A stretch of 35,020 bases of DNA from Bradyrhizobium altum (GCF_020889705.1 NZ_JACMYP010000065.1:1-35020), one strand, 5' to 3'. Shown: positions 6,960-15,230, counted from the stretch's first letter. Numbers and translations: made by a program. Notes: generated by a model from the letters alone, not told the origin.

Positions 6960-7514
6960 ATGGAGCGACCCATGCCTCAGGTTGATTCTGAGAATAGCAC
7001 AGCTTTGCGTGTGCTCGACCAACGGCCAGTTTGCCACCCGACCGACATTCCCCCAGAGCAGATATTCAAGGCCATCTGGCGCCTGCGACGCGAGGCCATG
7101 GACGAGATAGCTCGCCTGATCCGGTTTCTCGACGACACTGATAACCACATGGAGCGGGAGCCGGACGACGACGAACCGTGGCTCGGCTTCCAGGAGGCGT
7201 TTCCCGGCCTCGGCTTGTGCGGCGGAAGCGATGATCGGGAAATGGACCTTGGGACCTTCGACCGCATGGTGGACCAGACACACGCGTCCCGGCAGTACTT
7301 TGTCGAGGCGCTGGCAGCCCCCGACGCCGAGCACGACGCGGCCGATATTGAGCCGAGCCTTGGCAGCCTTGACCAGAATGACAGTCAGGAGCGATGGGCC
7401 GCGGGCGGGCAGCGCGATCTCGAGAAGGATCCGGCAGAGTCCGGCATTGGCGACTATGACGGCTTGCTCGAGCAGACAGGCACGCAGGACTCGTTTCAGG
7501 GGACCATGGCCTGA
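6960..7514 (+). CDS. Acidic EPxLG-motif conserved hypothetical
   Basis: 184 residues. The N-terminal 70 residues are helical (IPPEQIFKAIWRLRREAMDE, then IARLIRFLDDTD). The rest is acidic and low-complexity with the recurring motif D-x-E-P-x-L-G: DDEPWLG near residue 70 and DIEPSLG near residue 130. I associate this motif with a widespread Bradyrhizobium/Rhodopseudomonas hypothetical family. There is no signal peptide. A second Met four codons downstream could also be the start. A strong hairpin follows the gene. Function is unknown. Confidence 0.65.
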   Translation: MERPMPQVDSENSTALRVLDQRPVCHPTDIPPEQIFKAIWRLRREAMDEIARLIRFLDDTDNHMEREPDDDEPWLGFQEAFPGLGLCGGSDDREMDLGTFDRMVDQTHASRQYFVEALAAPDAEHDAADIEPSLGSLDQNDSQERWAAGGQRDLEKDPAESGIGDYDGLLEQTGTQDSFQGTMA

Positions 7515-7526
7515 AGGTTGATGCTT

Positions 7527-7553
7527 CGCCCCGCCGGTGCTGCCGGCGGGGCG
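7527..7553 (+). terminator. GC-rich hairpin after the EPxLG gene
   Basis: CGCCCCGCCGG (7527-7537) pairs with CCGGCGGGGCG (7543-7553) around a TGCTG loop, an 11-bp perfect stem 12 bases after the stop codon. No T-run follows, so it is either an imperfect intrinsic terminator or a 3' stabilising structure. Confidence 0.5.
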
Positions 7554-7706
7554 TGTTGCCCGTCTCACCACTTCGTGAAGGTTTCACCGGGGTGCAGGGC
7601 CGGAAAACCTGGATACCGACCCATTGAATACGAATCGGCTGCGCGTCAGCATCGATGCATTGATTTGCCCCCCGTGGCCAACGGGATAGCGCGGAATCCA
7701 TCCCTT

Positions 7707-7775
7707 CATTGGGCCTCGGTTTCGCGAAATTAGCGAACCACGTGCGCTGTGGCTTGGCCGGCCGAGCGCCCAATG
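7707..7775. promoter_or_regulatory. Nested dyad upstream of the excisionase-like gene
   Basis: The outer arms CATTGGGCCTCGG (7707-7719) and CCGAGCGCCCAATG (7762-7775) are complementary apart from one extra base. Inside them GGTTTCGC (7718-7725) pairs with GCGAACC (7733-7739), again with one bulge. The structure ends 13 bases before the GTG at 7789. It could be an operator, a recombination-directionality binding site, or an RNA fold masking the start. Confidence 0.45.
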
Positions 7776-7788
7776 GAGCCTATCTGAC

Positions 7789-8121
7789 GTGATCCCCCTG
7801 ACGCCCAAAGATACCGCCATGCGGCTCGGCATTACCGTCGAGCAGCTTGCCGCGTTCACGGCAGACGGCGAGATCAGCTACATCAACGTCGGCCGAGGCA
7901 AAAAGCGCCCGCGCCGACGATACACAGAGCAAGACATTCAAGAATTTTTGGAGAGACGCCGCAGGAGGGAAGTGTGTCTGTCTACCGCGACAAGCGTTCC
8001 CCGTATTACCAATTCGATTTCCAGCTCAACGGTCATCGGTTTCATGGCTCAACGAAATGCACGTCGCGCAAAGACGCCCTCAAATTCGAGGCCGCAGAGC
8101 AGGAACGGGCCAGGAAGCTGA
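7789..8121 (+). CDS. Excisionase-like helix-turn-helix protein
   Basis: 110 residues from a GTG start with GGAG ten bases upstream. Residues 5-60 form a MerR/excisionase-type winged helix-turn-helix (PKDTAMRLGITVEQLAAFTA, then a basic wing GRGKKRPRRRYTEQDIQEFL). This type of protein typically bends attachment-site DNA and biases an integrase toward excision. The C-terminal 48 residues overlap the integrase gene by 148 bases in another frame and look unstructured, so the functional part is probably the first 62 residues. The overlap suggests translational coupling with the integrase. Confidence 0.65.
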   Translation: MIPLTPKDTAMRLGITVEQLAAFTADGEISYINVGRGKKRPRRRYTEQDIQEFLERRRRREVCLSTATSVPRITNSISSSTVIGFMAQRNARRAKTPSNSRPQSRNGPGS

Positions 8122-9107
8122 TAAAGGCTGCCAGTCGCGCGAAAGCATCGCTCGCGATTGACGATGTGGCCGACCGATTGTGGAATGATCAGGCGCAGTA
8201 CGACGCCGAGCCGAAGGCCACTGAAACAAACCTTGCGCGACTGATCGAATATTTCGGCGAGGCCAAATCGCTGGCTGACATCGACCACAAGGCGGCCAAA
8301 GAGCTTGTGGCCTGGCGCCGTGGTCATCGGGTGTCGCGGCGCGGCAAGCGGACCAAGAAGGAAGAGGAGGCATTGCCGCTAATCTCCAATGCCACCGTGA
8401 ACCGCTCGGCCACCAAGGTCCTGCAGCGGCTGTTCGCCTTCGCCAAGGCTGAAGGCGCGATGTTCGAGGCCGAGCCGAAATGGGATGAGCTGATCCTCCC
8501 GGAACCAGAGGAGCGGGTCCGTGAATTGAAGAGCGAGGAAGCCGACGCGATCGATGAGGCGATGCGCGACGACTACGGCCCGTTCTTCGACTTCGTCCGC
8601 GCCAGTGGCATGCGGTTGAAGGAGTGCGTGACGTTGCGTTGGTCGGAGGTCAACTTCGGCTCCAAGCAGATTGTCCGAACCGGGAAGGGCGGCCGGCGCG
8701 TGGTGTTTCCGATAACCCCAGCGGTGCGGGAGATCCTGTTTCCGCTGCAGGGGCAGCACACCGAGTTTGTCTTCACCTATGTCGCTGTCTACGGCAACAA
8801 GCGCCTGGGCCGGGTGAGGGGCCAGCGCTATCCGTTGTCCTACAACGGAGCCAAATCCGCTTGGCAGATTATGCGGACCAGGGCGGGCGTGAAGGATTTT
8901 CGCTTCCACGACTTCCGCCACGACTTCGGGACCAAGCTTCTGCGGGACAGCGGCAATCTCAAGCTCGTGCAGAAGGCGCTGAACCACCGCGACATCAAGA
9001 GCACGCTGCGATACGCCCATGTCTTGGATGAGGATGTTGCCGCAGCGGTTGAGCGGCTCGCGGAGTCCCGGAAAAATCCCCGGAATAAGGCGCAAAAGAT
9101 CAACTAA
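7974..9107 (+). CDS. Tyrosine site-specific integrase
   Basis: 377 residues. The GTG at 7974 is preceded by CAGGAGGGA, an excellent ribosome-binding site. Residues 1-60 form an arm-binding-like N-terminus and 60-165 a SAM-like core-binding region. Residues 185-360 are the catalytic domain, with the expected residues R214 (SGMRLKECVTLRW), K238, H312 and R315 (FHDFRHDFGT), H338 and Y347 (LNHRDIKSTLRYAHV). All catalytic positions are present, so the enzyme should be active. The gene ends about 40 bases before the comEC remnant, the usual layout of an integrase next to its attachment site. It most likely catalyses integration of the element occupying region 1-9148. Confidence 0.93.
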   Translation: MSVYRDKRSPYYQFDFQLNGHRFHGSTKCTSRKDALKFEAAEQERARKLIKAASRAKASLAIDDVADRLWNDQAQYDAEPKATETNLARLIEYFGEAKSLADIDHKAAKELVAWRRGHRVSRRGKRTKKEEEALPLISNATVNRSATKVLQRLFAFAKAEGAMFEAEPKWDELILPEPEERVRELKSEEADAIDEAMRDDYGPFFDFVRASGMRLKECVTLRWSEVNFGSKQIVRTGKGGRRVVFPITPAVREILFPLQGQHTEFVFTYVAVYGNKRLGRVRGQRYPLSYNGAKSAWQIMRTRAGVKDFRFHDFRHDFGTKLLRDSGNLKLVQKALNHRDIKSTLRYAHVLDEDVAAAVERLAESRKNPRNKAQKIN

Positions 9108-9146
9108 CTTGTTGGGAATGCAAATGATATCGGAAGTAGCATCTAA

Positions 9147-9166
9147 CCTTCCAGATGTCGTTTGCG
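9147..9166. other. Probable right attachment junction inside comEC
   Basis: From the TTC at 9149 the plus-strand sequence encodes FQMSFAAT, a conserved ComEC stretch. Immediately upstream the same frame reads only HLT after a stop (9137-9139). The switch from element to comEC therefore falls at about 9147-9151. The exact core repeat cannot be defined because the left junction is outside the window. Confidence 0.6.
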
Positions 9167-10219
9167 GCGACGCTCGGGCTGGTGGCGCTGGTGCAGATCG
9201 GACTGCCGAACCTGTTGGCGTCGCCCGATCACTCGGCGACCGCGCGGGTTGCGCTGTGGGGCGGGCGTGAGCTCACGATGCTGATGCTGGCCTCGCTGGT
9301 CGCGGGGCTCGCGACGACGCCCTACGCCGCGTTCCACTTCCACCGCGTGACGCCCTACGGGCTGCTGGCGAACCTCGCGGCGATGCCGGTGGTATCGGCG
9401 GTCGTGATGCCGGCCGGCCTGCTCGGGCTGCTCGCCATGCCGTTCGGCTTCGACGGCGTGTTCTGGGCAATCATGGGGTTCGGCATCGACTGGATGATCC
9501 TGGTGACGCAATGGGTCGCAGCGCTGCCGGGCGCGGTCGGACGGATGGCGGCGTTCGGGGTCGGGCCGATGGTCGTCGCAAGCGCCGGCCTTATCCTGCT
9601 CGGGCTGTTGCGCACGCCGCTGCGCTGGTCGGGCGCGGTGCTGCTGGTGGTGGCCTCGGTCTGGGCGGTGCGGGTGCCGCAGCCGGACGTGCTGGTCTCC
9701 GCCGACGGCCGCAACGTCGCGGTGCGGGGCGGTGACGGCCGGCTGCATCTGATGCACAGCGCGAAGGACGCCTTTCTGGTCAAGGAGTGGCTGGCGGCGG
9801 ATGCCGACGCGCGGACTGCCACGGATTCCTCGCTCGGCGAGGGCGTCTCCTGCGATCCGAGCGGCTGCGTGACGCAAGGTCCCGGCGGCGCCTTCGTCGC
9901 GCTGGCGAGCCGGCCGGAGGCATTGGCCGACGATTGCGAGCGTGCAGCGCTGATCGTAACCGCGCGGCCGACACCGCGGGGCTGCGCGGCCTCGGTGATC
10001 GACGCCGAGCGGTTGCGGCGCCACGGCGCGCTGGTGGTGCGGCGCATCAGGGACGGCTACGCCATCGATGCGGTCAAGCCCGGCGGGATCGACCGGCCGT
10101 GGTCGCCAGCGGTTCCCGGCGACGGTGAGGCTGAGACGACGTTGCGCGCACCCGACAGCGCGCCGCGGCCCGCCGTCGACGCGATGCCGGCCGAGACCGA
10201 TTTGCAGAGCGAAGATTAG
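9149..10219 (+). pseudogene. comEC: 3' part of comEC, DNA-uptake channel, cut by the integrated element
   Basis: ComEC is the inner-membrane channel for single-stranded DNA uptake in natural transformation. The fragment starts at the conserved FQMSFAATLGLVALVQ segment. It continues through several transmembrane helices (LMLASLVAGLATTPYAAFHF, YGLLANLAAMPVVSAVVMPA, GLILLGLL) and then a soluble C-terminal region of about 150 residues with VLVSADGRNVAVRGGDGRLH. The N-terminal domain and first helices are missing and must lie beyond the left end of the element. An ATG at 9155 exists but has no ribosome-binding site. The gene is convergent with lexA across two small genes, as expected for this backbone. 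Loss of function is inferred from the split. Confidence 0.82.
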
Positions 10220-10446
10220 CCGTTGTCAGGTGAGGGGCCGGTCGGCAACTCGAACAGGCCGAGATGATATTCGTCGGAGTCAGGGCCGGCGTCGGGCTTC
10301 TTGACGAGGGTGAAGGAAGCCTCGGGGAATTGCTCCCAGACCTTCAGGTCGTCAGCCGTCACCGTCAGCCAGCCGAACCGGAACATGTAGCGGCCCGGCT
10401 CCGTGACGCGTCCAGCCTTTTGCCATGTGACCTTGTCGACCACCAC
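10216..10446 (-). CDS. conserved hypothetical protein
   Basis: About 76 residues (VVVDKVTWQKAGRVTEPGRY, then MFRFGWLTVTADDLKVWEQF and a C-terminal EYHLGLFELPTG). The Tyr/Trp-rich beta pattern suggests a small compact domain. The GTG at 10446, or the next one at 10443, follows GAGGAC and is preferred over an ATG at 10476 whose added residues are Arg/His-rich. Its stop overlaps the comEC 3' end by four bases. The function is not known to me. Confidence 0.65.
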   Translation of the reverse strand: MVVDKVTWQKAGRVTEPGRYMFRFGWLTVTADDLKVWEQFPEASFTLVKKPDAGPDSDEYHLGLFELPTGPSPDNG

Positions 10447-10588
10447 GCACGTCCTCCGTGCCCGATGATGCGCCAAGGCGCGCGCCGACGCAATTCTCCA
10501 GCTGCGCCCCGGAACCCGGCGTCCGGGGTCGCTCGAAATCGCTTAGGTCATCCGCCGCCGAACAGCTCATTCCGCGGCGACGATGCGT

Positions 10589-11017
10589 TCAACCCAAAAA
10601 CAGCGACGCAAATGCGGAGGGCCGTCGCTCCACAACCTTCGGCTTCTGCTCGACCGGCGGATGCAGTGCCGGCAATTGCAGCACGCTGACGCGTTGTCCC
10701 TCGACCAGTTGGGTCACCAGCACATGGCTGCCGTCGGGGAATTCGACCGCGTCATGATGGCGATCGGGAACGTCGGGCTCGACTTCGTTGAACACGCCGA
10801 CGCGGAAGTTCATCGTCTTGGTCCAGATCCAGCGGCTGTCGTAGCGAACGTTCTCGGCGAAAGCGAGCTCGGTGCCCGGCAGCATGCAGACCGCGACGTT
10901 GGGATCGGTCTCCGAAGCAAAGCCGCGGGTCGACGTGCCGCGGAAAGTCGTGGTGATCAGCGTCTCTCCAACAATGGCGGGGCGCGACGCCACGGCGTGC
11001 AGACTATAGTCACACAT
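10589..11017 (-). CDS. conserved hypothetical protein (MCDYSLH family)
   Basis: 142 residues beginning MCDYSLHAVASRPAIVGETL, with a mainly beta character (LITTTFRGTSTRGFASETDP, then VAVCMLPGTELAFAENVRYD) and a Pro-rich end. The start has GAGGAG eight bases upstream. I recognise the opening as typical of an uncharacterised alphaproteobacterial protein but know no activity. It has no signal peptide or membrane segment. It sits between comEC and lexA in the backbone. Confidence 0.7.
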   Translation of the reverse strand: MCDYSLHAVASRPAIVGETLITTTFRGTSTRGFASETDPNVAVCMLPGTELAFAENVRYDSRWIWTKTMNFRVGVFNEVEPDVPDRHHDAVEFPDGSHVLVTQLVEGQRVSVLQLPALHPPVEQKPKVVERRPSAFASLFLG

Positions 11018-11271
11018 CGGATGGCTCCTCTAATCGAGGTAGCGACCCGTGCCTCTCCTTGAGGCATAGGGCCTCTACCAGAGTGGACGATAGCGAACGA
11101 GTGTCTCCTCGTTTCTGGGCGATTGTACGACTGGCCGCCGAACGCCTCAATCACAAACACGCGACGCTGCGTGAGCGGTATCGGGCGCATCGGGCAGGCC
11201 GCACGTTACGCTATCTTTCAAGGAACGATCCGACGTGTTGCTCGTTCCCCGCCGCCGCAAGTATTTGAAAT

Positions 11272-11976
11272 TCAGTATTTGCGATAGAGGCCGATCAGCT
11301 TGCCCTGGATGCGGACCCGGTTCGGTGGCAGGATGCGCACTTCATAGGCGGTGTTGGCCGGCTCCAGCGCGATCGACGCGCCGCGGCGGCGGAAGCGCTT
11401 CAGGGTGGCTTCCTCCTCGTCGATCAGCGCCACCACGATGTCGCCGGTGTTGGCGACGTCGTTGCGCTGGATCAGCGCCATGTCGCCGTCGAGGATGCCG
11501 GCATCGACCATCGAGTCGCCGCGCACTTCCAGCGCATAGTGCTCGCCGGCGCCGAGCATGTCGGGCGGTACGCTGATGGTGTGGCTGCGGGTCTGCAGCG
11601 CCTCGATCGGCGTACCGGCGGCGATCCGGCCCATCACGGGGACCGCGACCGGACGGTTGCCGTCGTCCTCGGCGATCGGCGGCGTGCTGGTGCGCTTGCC
11701 GAGGGTGCCTTCGATGACGCTCGGGGTGAAGCCGCGGCGACCGTTGCCGCCGCCGGCCGAGAGTTCGGGCAGCTTGATGACTTCGATGGCGCGGGCGCGG
11801 TTGGGCAGGCGGCGGATGAAGCCGCGCTCCTCCAGCGCAGTGATCAGGCGGTGGATTCCGGACTTCGAGCGCAGGTCGAGCGCATCCTTCATCTCGTCGA
11901 ACGAGGGCGGTACGCCGGCCTCTTTCAGGCGTTCATTGATGAAACGCAGAAGTTCGTACTGTTTGCGCGTGAGCAT
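11272..11976 (-). CDS. lexA: LexA repressor of the SOS response
   Basis: 234 residues. Residues 1-65 are the winged helix DNA-binding domain (MLTRKQYELLRFINERLKEA to SGIHRLITALEERGFIRRLP). Residues 110-234 are the S24 peptidase-type domain. The self-cleavage site is A120-G121 (RIAAGTPIE), the catalytic serine is S155 (GDSMVDAG) and the lysine is K193 (ATLKRF). LexA represses DNA-repair genes until RecA filaments trigger its cleavage. The linker (residues 72-105) is longer than in E. coli LexA, which is common in Alphaproteobacteria. A perfect SOS box lies upstream, so it is very probably autoregulated. Confidence 0.96.
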   Translation of the reverse strand: MLTRKQYELLRFINERLKEAGVPPSFDEMKDALDLRSKSGIHRLITALEERGFIRRLPNRARAIEVIKLPELSAGGGNGRRGFTPSVIEGTLGKRTSTPPIAEDDGNRPVAVPVMGRIAAGTPIEALQTRSHTISVPPDMLGAGEHYALEVRGDSMVDAGILDGDMALIQRNDVANTGDIVVALIDEEEATLKRFRRRGASIALEPANTAYEVRILPPNRVRIQGKLIGLYRKY

Positions 11977-12142
11977 CTCGAGTATTCCCCCGGTTGGTAG
12001 CGTCGTTCGATTCCGAGACTCTTCAGGTGGGCTTGCAAGCGGAGCCTAACCTCAGGAGCACGGTGCTCGTGACAAGCGCTCCCTCGCGGCTTCCCATTTG
12101 TACACACCAGTACTCGAAACAAATCATGAACGGACACTATAT

Positions 12143-12157
12143 GTTCGATATGTGTTC
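12143..12157 (-). promoter_or_regulatory. SOS box (GTTC-N7-GTTC) upstream of lexA
   Basis: GTTC (12143-12146), a seven-base spacer GATATGT, and GTTC (12154-12157) match the direct-repeat LexA site of Alphaproteobacteria exactly. It lies about 167 bases upstream of the lexA start. A further GAAC at 12129-12132 faces it. LexA autoregulation is the natural reading; the distance implies a long leader or a distal promoter. Confidence 0.75.
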
Positions 12158-12219
12158 CGCAACCACTTAATTTCCGGTGAACGCATCCAGCGAGCGCTCA
12201 AGCGATGCGGTCTGCGCCG

Positions 12220-13431
12220 TCACTCGGGCAGCGTCAGGATCTCGCATTCGCTGCCTTTGCCGGCGGCAGGCGCAAACGGTGGACGCACGAGAAGTGCCCG
12301 TGCCGCAGCGAGATTCCCGAGCAGCGACGAGTCCTGTTGCATCACAGGCGTTGCGATCAGCGTGCCGTCCTCGCGCGCCTCGAGGCGCGCACGCAGATAG
12401 TCCTCGCGCTGGTCGTTGGCGGCGAGGTCGCGGCCGAGCAGGGCGCTCGAGCGGACATGATGGACAGCTTTTCGGCCGCTCAGCGCCCGAATCAACGGCA
12501 CCAGAAACAGGAAGGCGCAGACATAGGAGGACACCGGATTGCCGGGCAGGCCGATCACCCGCATTGCGCCGAGCCGGCCATGCATCATCGGCTTGCCGGG
12601 CCGCATCGCGATCCGCCAGAACGCCATCTGAACGCCCTCGGCCTCCAGCGACTGCTTGACCAGATCGTGGTCGCCGACCGAGGCGCCGCCGGTCGTGATC
12701 AGGATGTCGGCACCGGTCTCGCGCGCCCGGCGGATGCCGGCGGTGGTCGCTTCCACCGTGTCGGCGGCAACCCCGAGATCGACGGTCTCGGCGCCTTCGG
12801 CGCGCGCCAGCGCCCGCAGCGCATAGCCGTTGGAATAGACGATCTGGCCGGGGCCGGGCTGTGATCCCGGCATCACCAGCTCGTCGCCGGTCGCCAGCAC
12901 CGCGACCCTCGGACGGCGGTGCACCGCGAGGTCTGGATAGTTCATGGCGGCCGCAAGCGACAGCGCGCGATCGGAGAGGCGGCTGCCGGCGGCGAGCAGC
13001 ACGTCGCCTTCACGGAAGTCGACGCCGGCCGGGCGGATGTGCCGTCCGGCGGTTGCGGCCTCGGTGATCGTGATGTGGTCGCCGTCGACGGCGGTGTCTT
13101 CCTGGATGATGACGGCGTCGGCGCCATTAGGGATCACGCCGCCGGTAAAAATTCGCACCGCTTCGCCGGCGCCGACCATCCGCTCGAACGGCCGGCCGGC
13201 GGCGACTTCGCCGATCACTCTGAGCCGGGCCTTCAGATCACCAGCGTCGGCCGCGCGCACGGCATAGCCGTCCATCGCCGACATCGGCTGCGGTGGCTGG
13301 GTACGGAGCGCGGCGAGGTCGCGCGCCAGGGTGCGGTGGTAGGCGGCGTCGAGCGCGACCATCTCCTCCGGCAGTGGTTCGGCGCCGGCGAGGACGGCGG
13401 ACAGGGCATCGGCAACCGGCATCAGGGCCAC
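12220..13431 (-). CDS. moeA: Molybdopterin molybdotransferase MoeA
   Basis: 403 residues from a GTG at 13431 that follows AAGGAG with eight-base spacing; the frame is open to 13467. MoeA inserts molybdate into adenylylated molybdopterin to complete the molybdenum cofactor in the cytoplasm. Diagnostic segments appear in order: PMSAMDGYAVRA, RIFTGGVIPNGADAVI, VAVLATGDELV, ILITTGGASVGDHDL, FWRIAMRPGKPMM and VIGLPGNPVSS. Length is normal for the family. In related genomes moaC lies directly upstream; here that place is taken by a HAD hydrolase ending 14 bases before the start. Confidence 0.94.
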   Translation of the reverse strand: MALMPVADALSAVLAGAEPLPEEMVALDAAYHRTLARDLAALRTQPPQPMSAMDGYAVRAADAGDLKARLRVIGEVAAGRPFERMVGAGEAVRIFTGGVIPNGADAVIIQEDTAVDGDHITITEAATAGRHIRPAGVDFREGDVLLAAGSRLSDRALSLAAAMNYPDLAVHRRPRVAVLATGDELVMPGSQPGPGQIVYSNGYALRALARAEGAETVDLGVAADTVEATTAGIRRARETGADILITTGGASVGDHDLVKQSLEAEGVQMAFWRIAMRPGKPMMHGRLGAMRVIGLPGNPVSSYVCAFLFLVPLIRALSGRKAVHHVRSSALLGRDLAANDQREDYLRARLEAREDGTLIATPVMQQDSSLLGNLAAARALLVRPPFAPAAGKGSECEILTLPE

Positions 13432-13444
13432 GCTCGGAGCTCCT

Positions 13445-14083
13445 TCAATCCAAATGTTCAATACCAAGTGCAGTCAGAGCCCTCGCCACGTCATCCGTCG
13501 ATGTCACGTGGATGGCATGAAGGCCACGCGCCCGCGCGCCTTCGATGTTGGCGGCCAGGTCGTCGAAGAACAGGATCCGCGACGCCGGCACGCCGATGGC
13601 TTTTACCACATGATCGTAGGCCTCGGCGTCGGGTTTCCGAAAGCCGATCGTCGAGGACAGGAAGACGGTGCGGAAATGGCTGAGCAGCTCGGCGTGGATG
13701 ACCGAGAAATGCGCGACGTGGGCCGGATTGGTGTTGGAGAAAGCGTAGAGCGGCATCCGCGCGGCGGCGGTCGCGAGCAGGGGGGCAATCCCCGGCATCT
13801 CGCCGGTGAAGATCGCATTCCAGCCTTCGAGGAACTGTGCATCGGTGAGGTTGACGCCGAGCGTCCGGCGCAGGTTTGCGAAGAACGCCGCGTCGTCGAT
13901 CCGGCCGATCTCGTGATGCTTGAAGCTGTCGTCGACGACAAATCGCGTGGCGAGGTCGGCCGGCGCGCAACCGGCATGCCGCGCCCAGTGCGCCATCACC
14001 GTCTCGAAGTTGATGTCGAGCACGACGCGGCCGATATCGAACAGCAGCACGTCGACGGAATCGGGAGAGAGTTGTGAGGTCAT
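13445..14083 (-). CDS. HAD-family hydrolase (YihX-like)
   Basis: 212 residues. Motif I is LLFDIGRVVLDI (DxGxV form, as in YihX-type phosphatases). Motif II/III regions include LYAFSNTNPAHV and GFRKPDAEAY with the conserved Lys, and motif IV is ILFFDDLAANIEGARARG. A helical cap lies between motifs I and II (about residues 30-110). It should be a cytoplasmic phosphatase or dehalogenase-type hydrolase of unknown substrate. The ATG at 14083 is chosen because further upstream the frame runs into an intergenic repeat (translating as MGPCFRRDD). It ends 14 bases before moeA and covers the moeA ribosome-binding region, so the two may be coupled. Confidence 0.85.
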   Translation of the reverse strand: MTSQLSPDSVDVLLFDIGRVVLDINFETVMAHWARHAGCAPADLATRFVVDDSFKHHEIGRIDDAAFFANLRRTLGVNLTDAQFLEGWNAIFTGEMPGIAPLLATAAARMPLYAFSNTNPAHVAHFSVIHAELLSHFRTVFLSSTIGFRKPDAEAYDHVVKAIGVPASRILFFDDLAANIEGARARGLHAIHVTSTDDVARALTALGIEHLD

Positions 14084-14164
14084 TGCGTGAAACCGTGTAC
14101 GAGAATTGCGGGCGGGCGGCAATGTCCCCGATTTGTGCGGCAGGCATGCGACGAGGAACGCGCT

Positions 14165-14286
14165 GTCGTCCCTGCGAAAGCAGGGACCCATAACCACCAA
14201 TGGTCATTGTTGTGCGTCGTTGGAACGACGAGTGCCGCCTACAATACCCGCCGCGGAGCATGGGTCCCTGCTTTCGCAGGGACGAC
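14165..14286. repeat. Intergenic inverted repeat (PAKAGTH-type)
   Basis: Two 27-base arms, 14165-14191 (starting GTCGTCCCTGCGAAAGC) and 14260-14286 (ending CTTTCGCAGGGACGAC), are exact reverse complements separated by 68 bases. Chance translation gives VVPAKAGTH and GPCFRRDD, a signature of dispersed repeats in Bradyrhizobium-like genomes. It lies between the HAD gene and the following repeat-rich spacer. Confidence 0.8.
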
Positions 14287-14382
14287 ACCGAGTGTGTGGC
14301 GCCGCTTGTGGGTCGTGGATCCGCATTCTCGCGACATGAATCGCCCGAGCTTTGCTGTTCCGCCCTCTCTCTTGAACAGAAG

Positions 14383-14491
14383 GCGCAGGGAAAGCCGGGT
14401 GCCGATCGCACCCATGGGCCCCGTGCAAAAGGTAGAAAGCACGGGGGTAGGACCACAGGTGTAACCGGAAACAACCCGGCTTTCCCTGCGC
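14383..14491. repeat. Second intergenic inverted repeat
   Basis: GCGCAGGGAAAGCCGGGT (14383-14400) is the exact reverse complement of ACCCGGCTTTCCCTGCGC (14474-14491), with 73 bases between. It is the second long stem in the same spacer and appears to belong to a different dispersed family from the one at 14165. Confidence 0.7.
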
Positions 14492-15128
14492 GATGGGTTA
14501 CGGCTTATACGTGCTCTCCCCGGCGAGACTGGGCTTTGTTGTCACCGCCTTCGCGAAGATGCTTGCGCATCCTGCGAGAGGACACCTGCCACTAGGGCGT
14601 CAGGCCTGCGCGATTTCACCGTCCGCCTCGCGTGCTCTCGTCAGTCGCACGCTCGGCGTCCACCGCATCTCGACCCACGTTCGTGACGACCGCGAAGCGC
14701 CCCTCGATCGGGTGAGACGGGCAAACCATACACTGAGTTGACCTACCGATAAACCGAAATATTTTCGTCGCGCAGGCTTGACGCGTTTTACTGAGTTGCC
14801 CGTCGGGTTGTTTTGTCGCAGTCCTCAAGGCGGTTTCCAGTCGGGATGTGTAACCCTCGATGGCAGTGTTGACTCCATTCAGATCACGACGGTCTGTCTT
14901 CAGGAGCTTTCGGCAAAAGTGCACAGGGAAATTTCAGCTGCCAAACGGGTTACTCCGGGATCATACCGCCGGATTCCAGTTTTTCCGGTACAGTGGAATT
15001 GCGCTCCTGATGGGAGCGCTTCAGGGAGGAACGGCTCTGGCGCGTTAATCCCATGCCCCGGAGAACGCGCGCCGGGGCCGTCACGCCCAGAACCTCATGA
15101 CATTATTTTTGCAGCCGGCACCGACCGG
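14492..15128. other. Gene-poor spacer, probably decayed repeat sequence
   Basis: No open frame here looks like protein. Stretches such as TGCCCGTCGGGTTGTTTTGT, which I associate with dispersed intergenic sequence in this genus, suggest a degraded repetitive element. A small hairpin (GCCCCGG / CCGGGGC) lies near 15054-15077. Confidence 0.4.
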
Positions 15129-15230
15129 CTAATGCAAGTAGGTCAACCCTCCTGCCACGATCGCTACGGAAAAGGCAAAAATGGCGGCCGCGATAATCCA
15201 GGGCAGATCGTGGCGTTCTCTCGGGGTCAT
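15129..15230 (-). CDS. 33-residue single-helix membrane protein
   Basis: MTPRERHDLPW is followed by a hydrophobic helix (IIAAAIFAFSVAIVAGGLTY) ending LH. A clear ribosome-binding site (AAGGAGAGACCCACC) precedes the ATG at 15230. It starts 35 bases after the stop of the Cys-rich secreted protein on the same strand, so they are probably one transcript. The role is unknown; a short helix of this kind could be an accessory membrane subunit. Confidence 0.6.
   Translation of the reverse strand: MTPRERHDLPWIIAAAIFAFSVAIVAGGLTYLH

Noticed and set aside
14084..14200. N-terminal extension of the HAD protein (MVVMGPCFRRDD...)
   Set aside because: The extension is translated from the inverted repeat at 14165-14286; the ATG at 14083 is the sensible start.
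14616..14924. Minus-strand frame of 102 codons in the spacer
   Set aside because: No ribosome-binding site and no protein-like pattern; it lies in apparent degraded repeat sequence.
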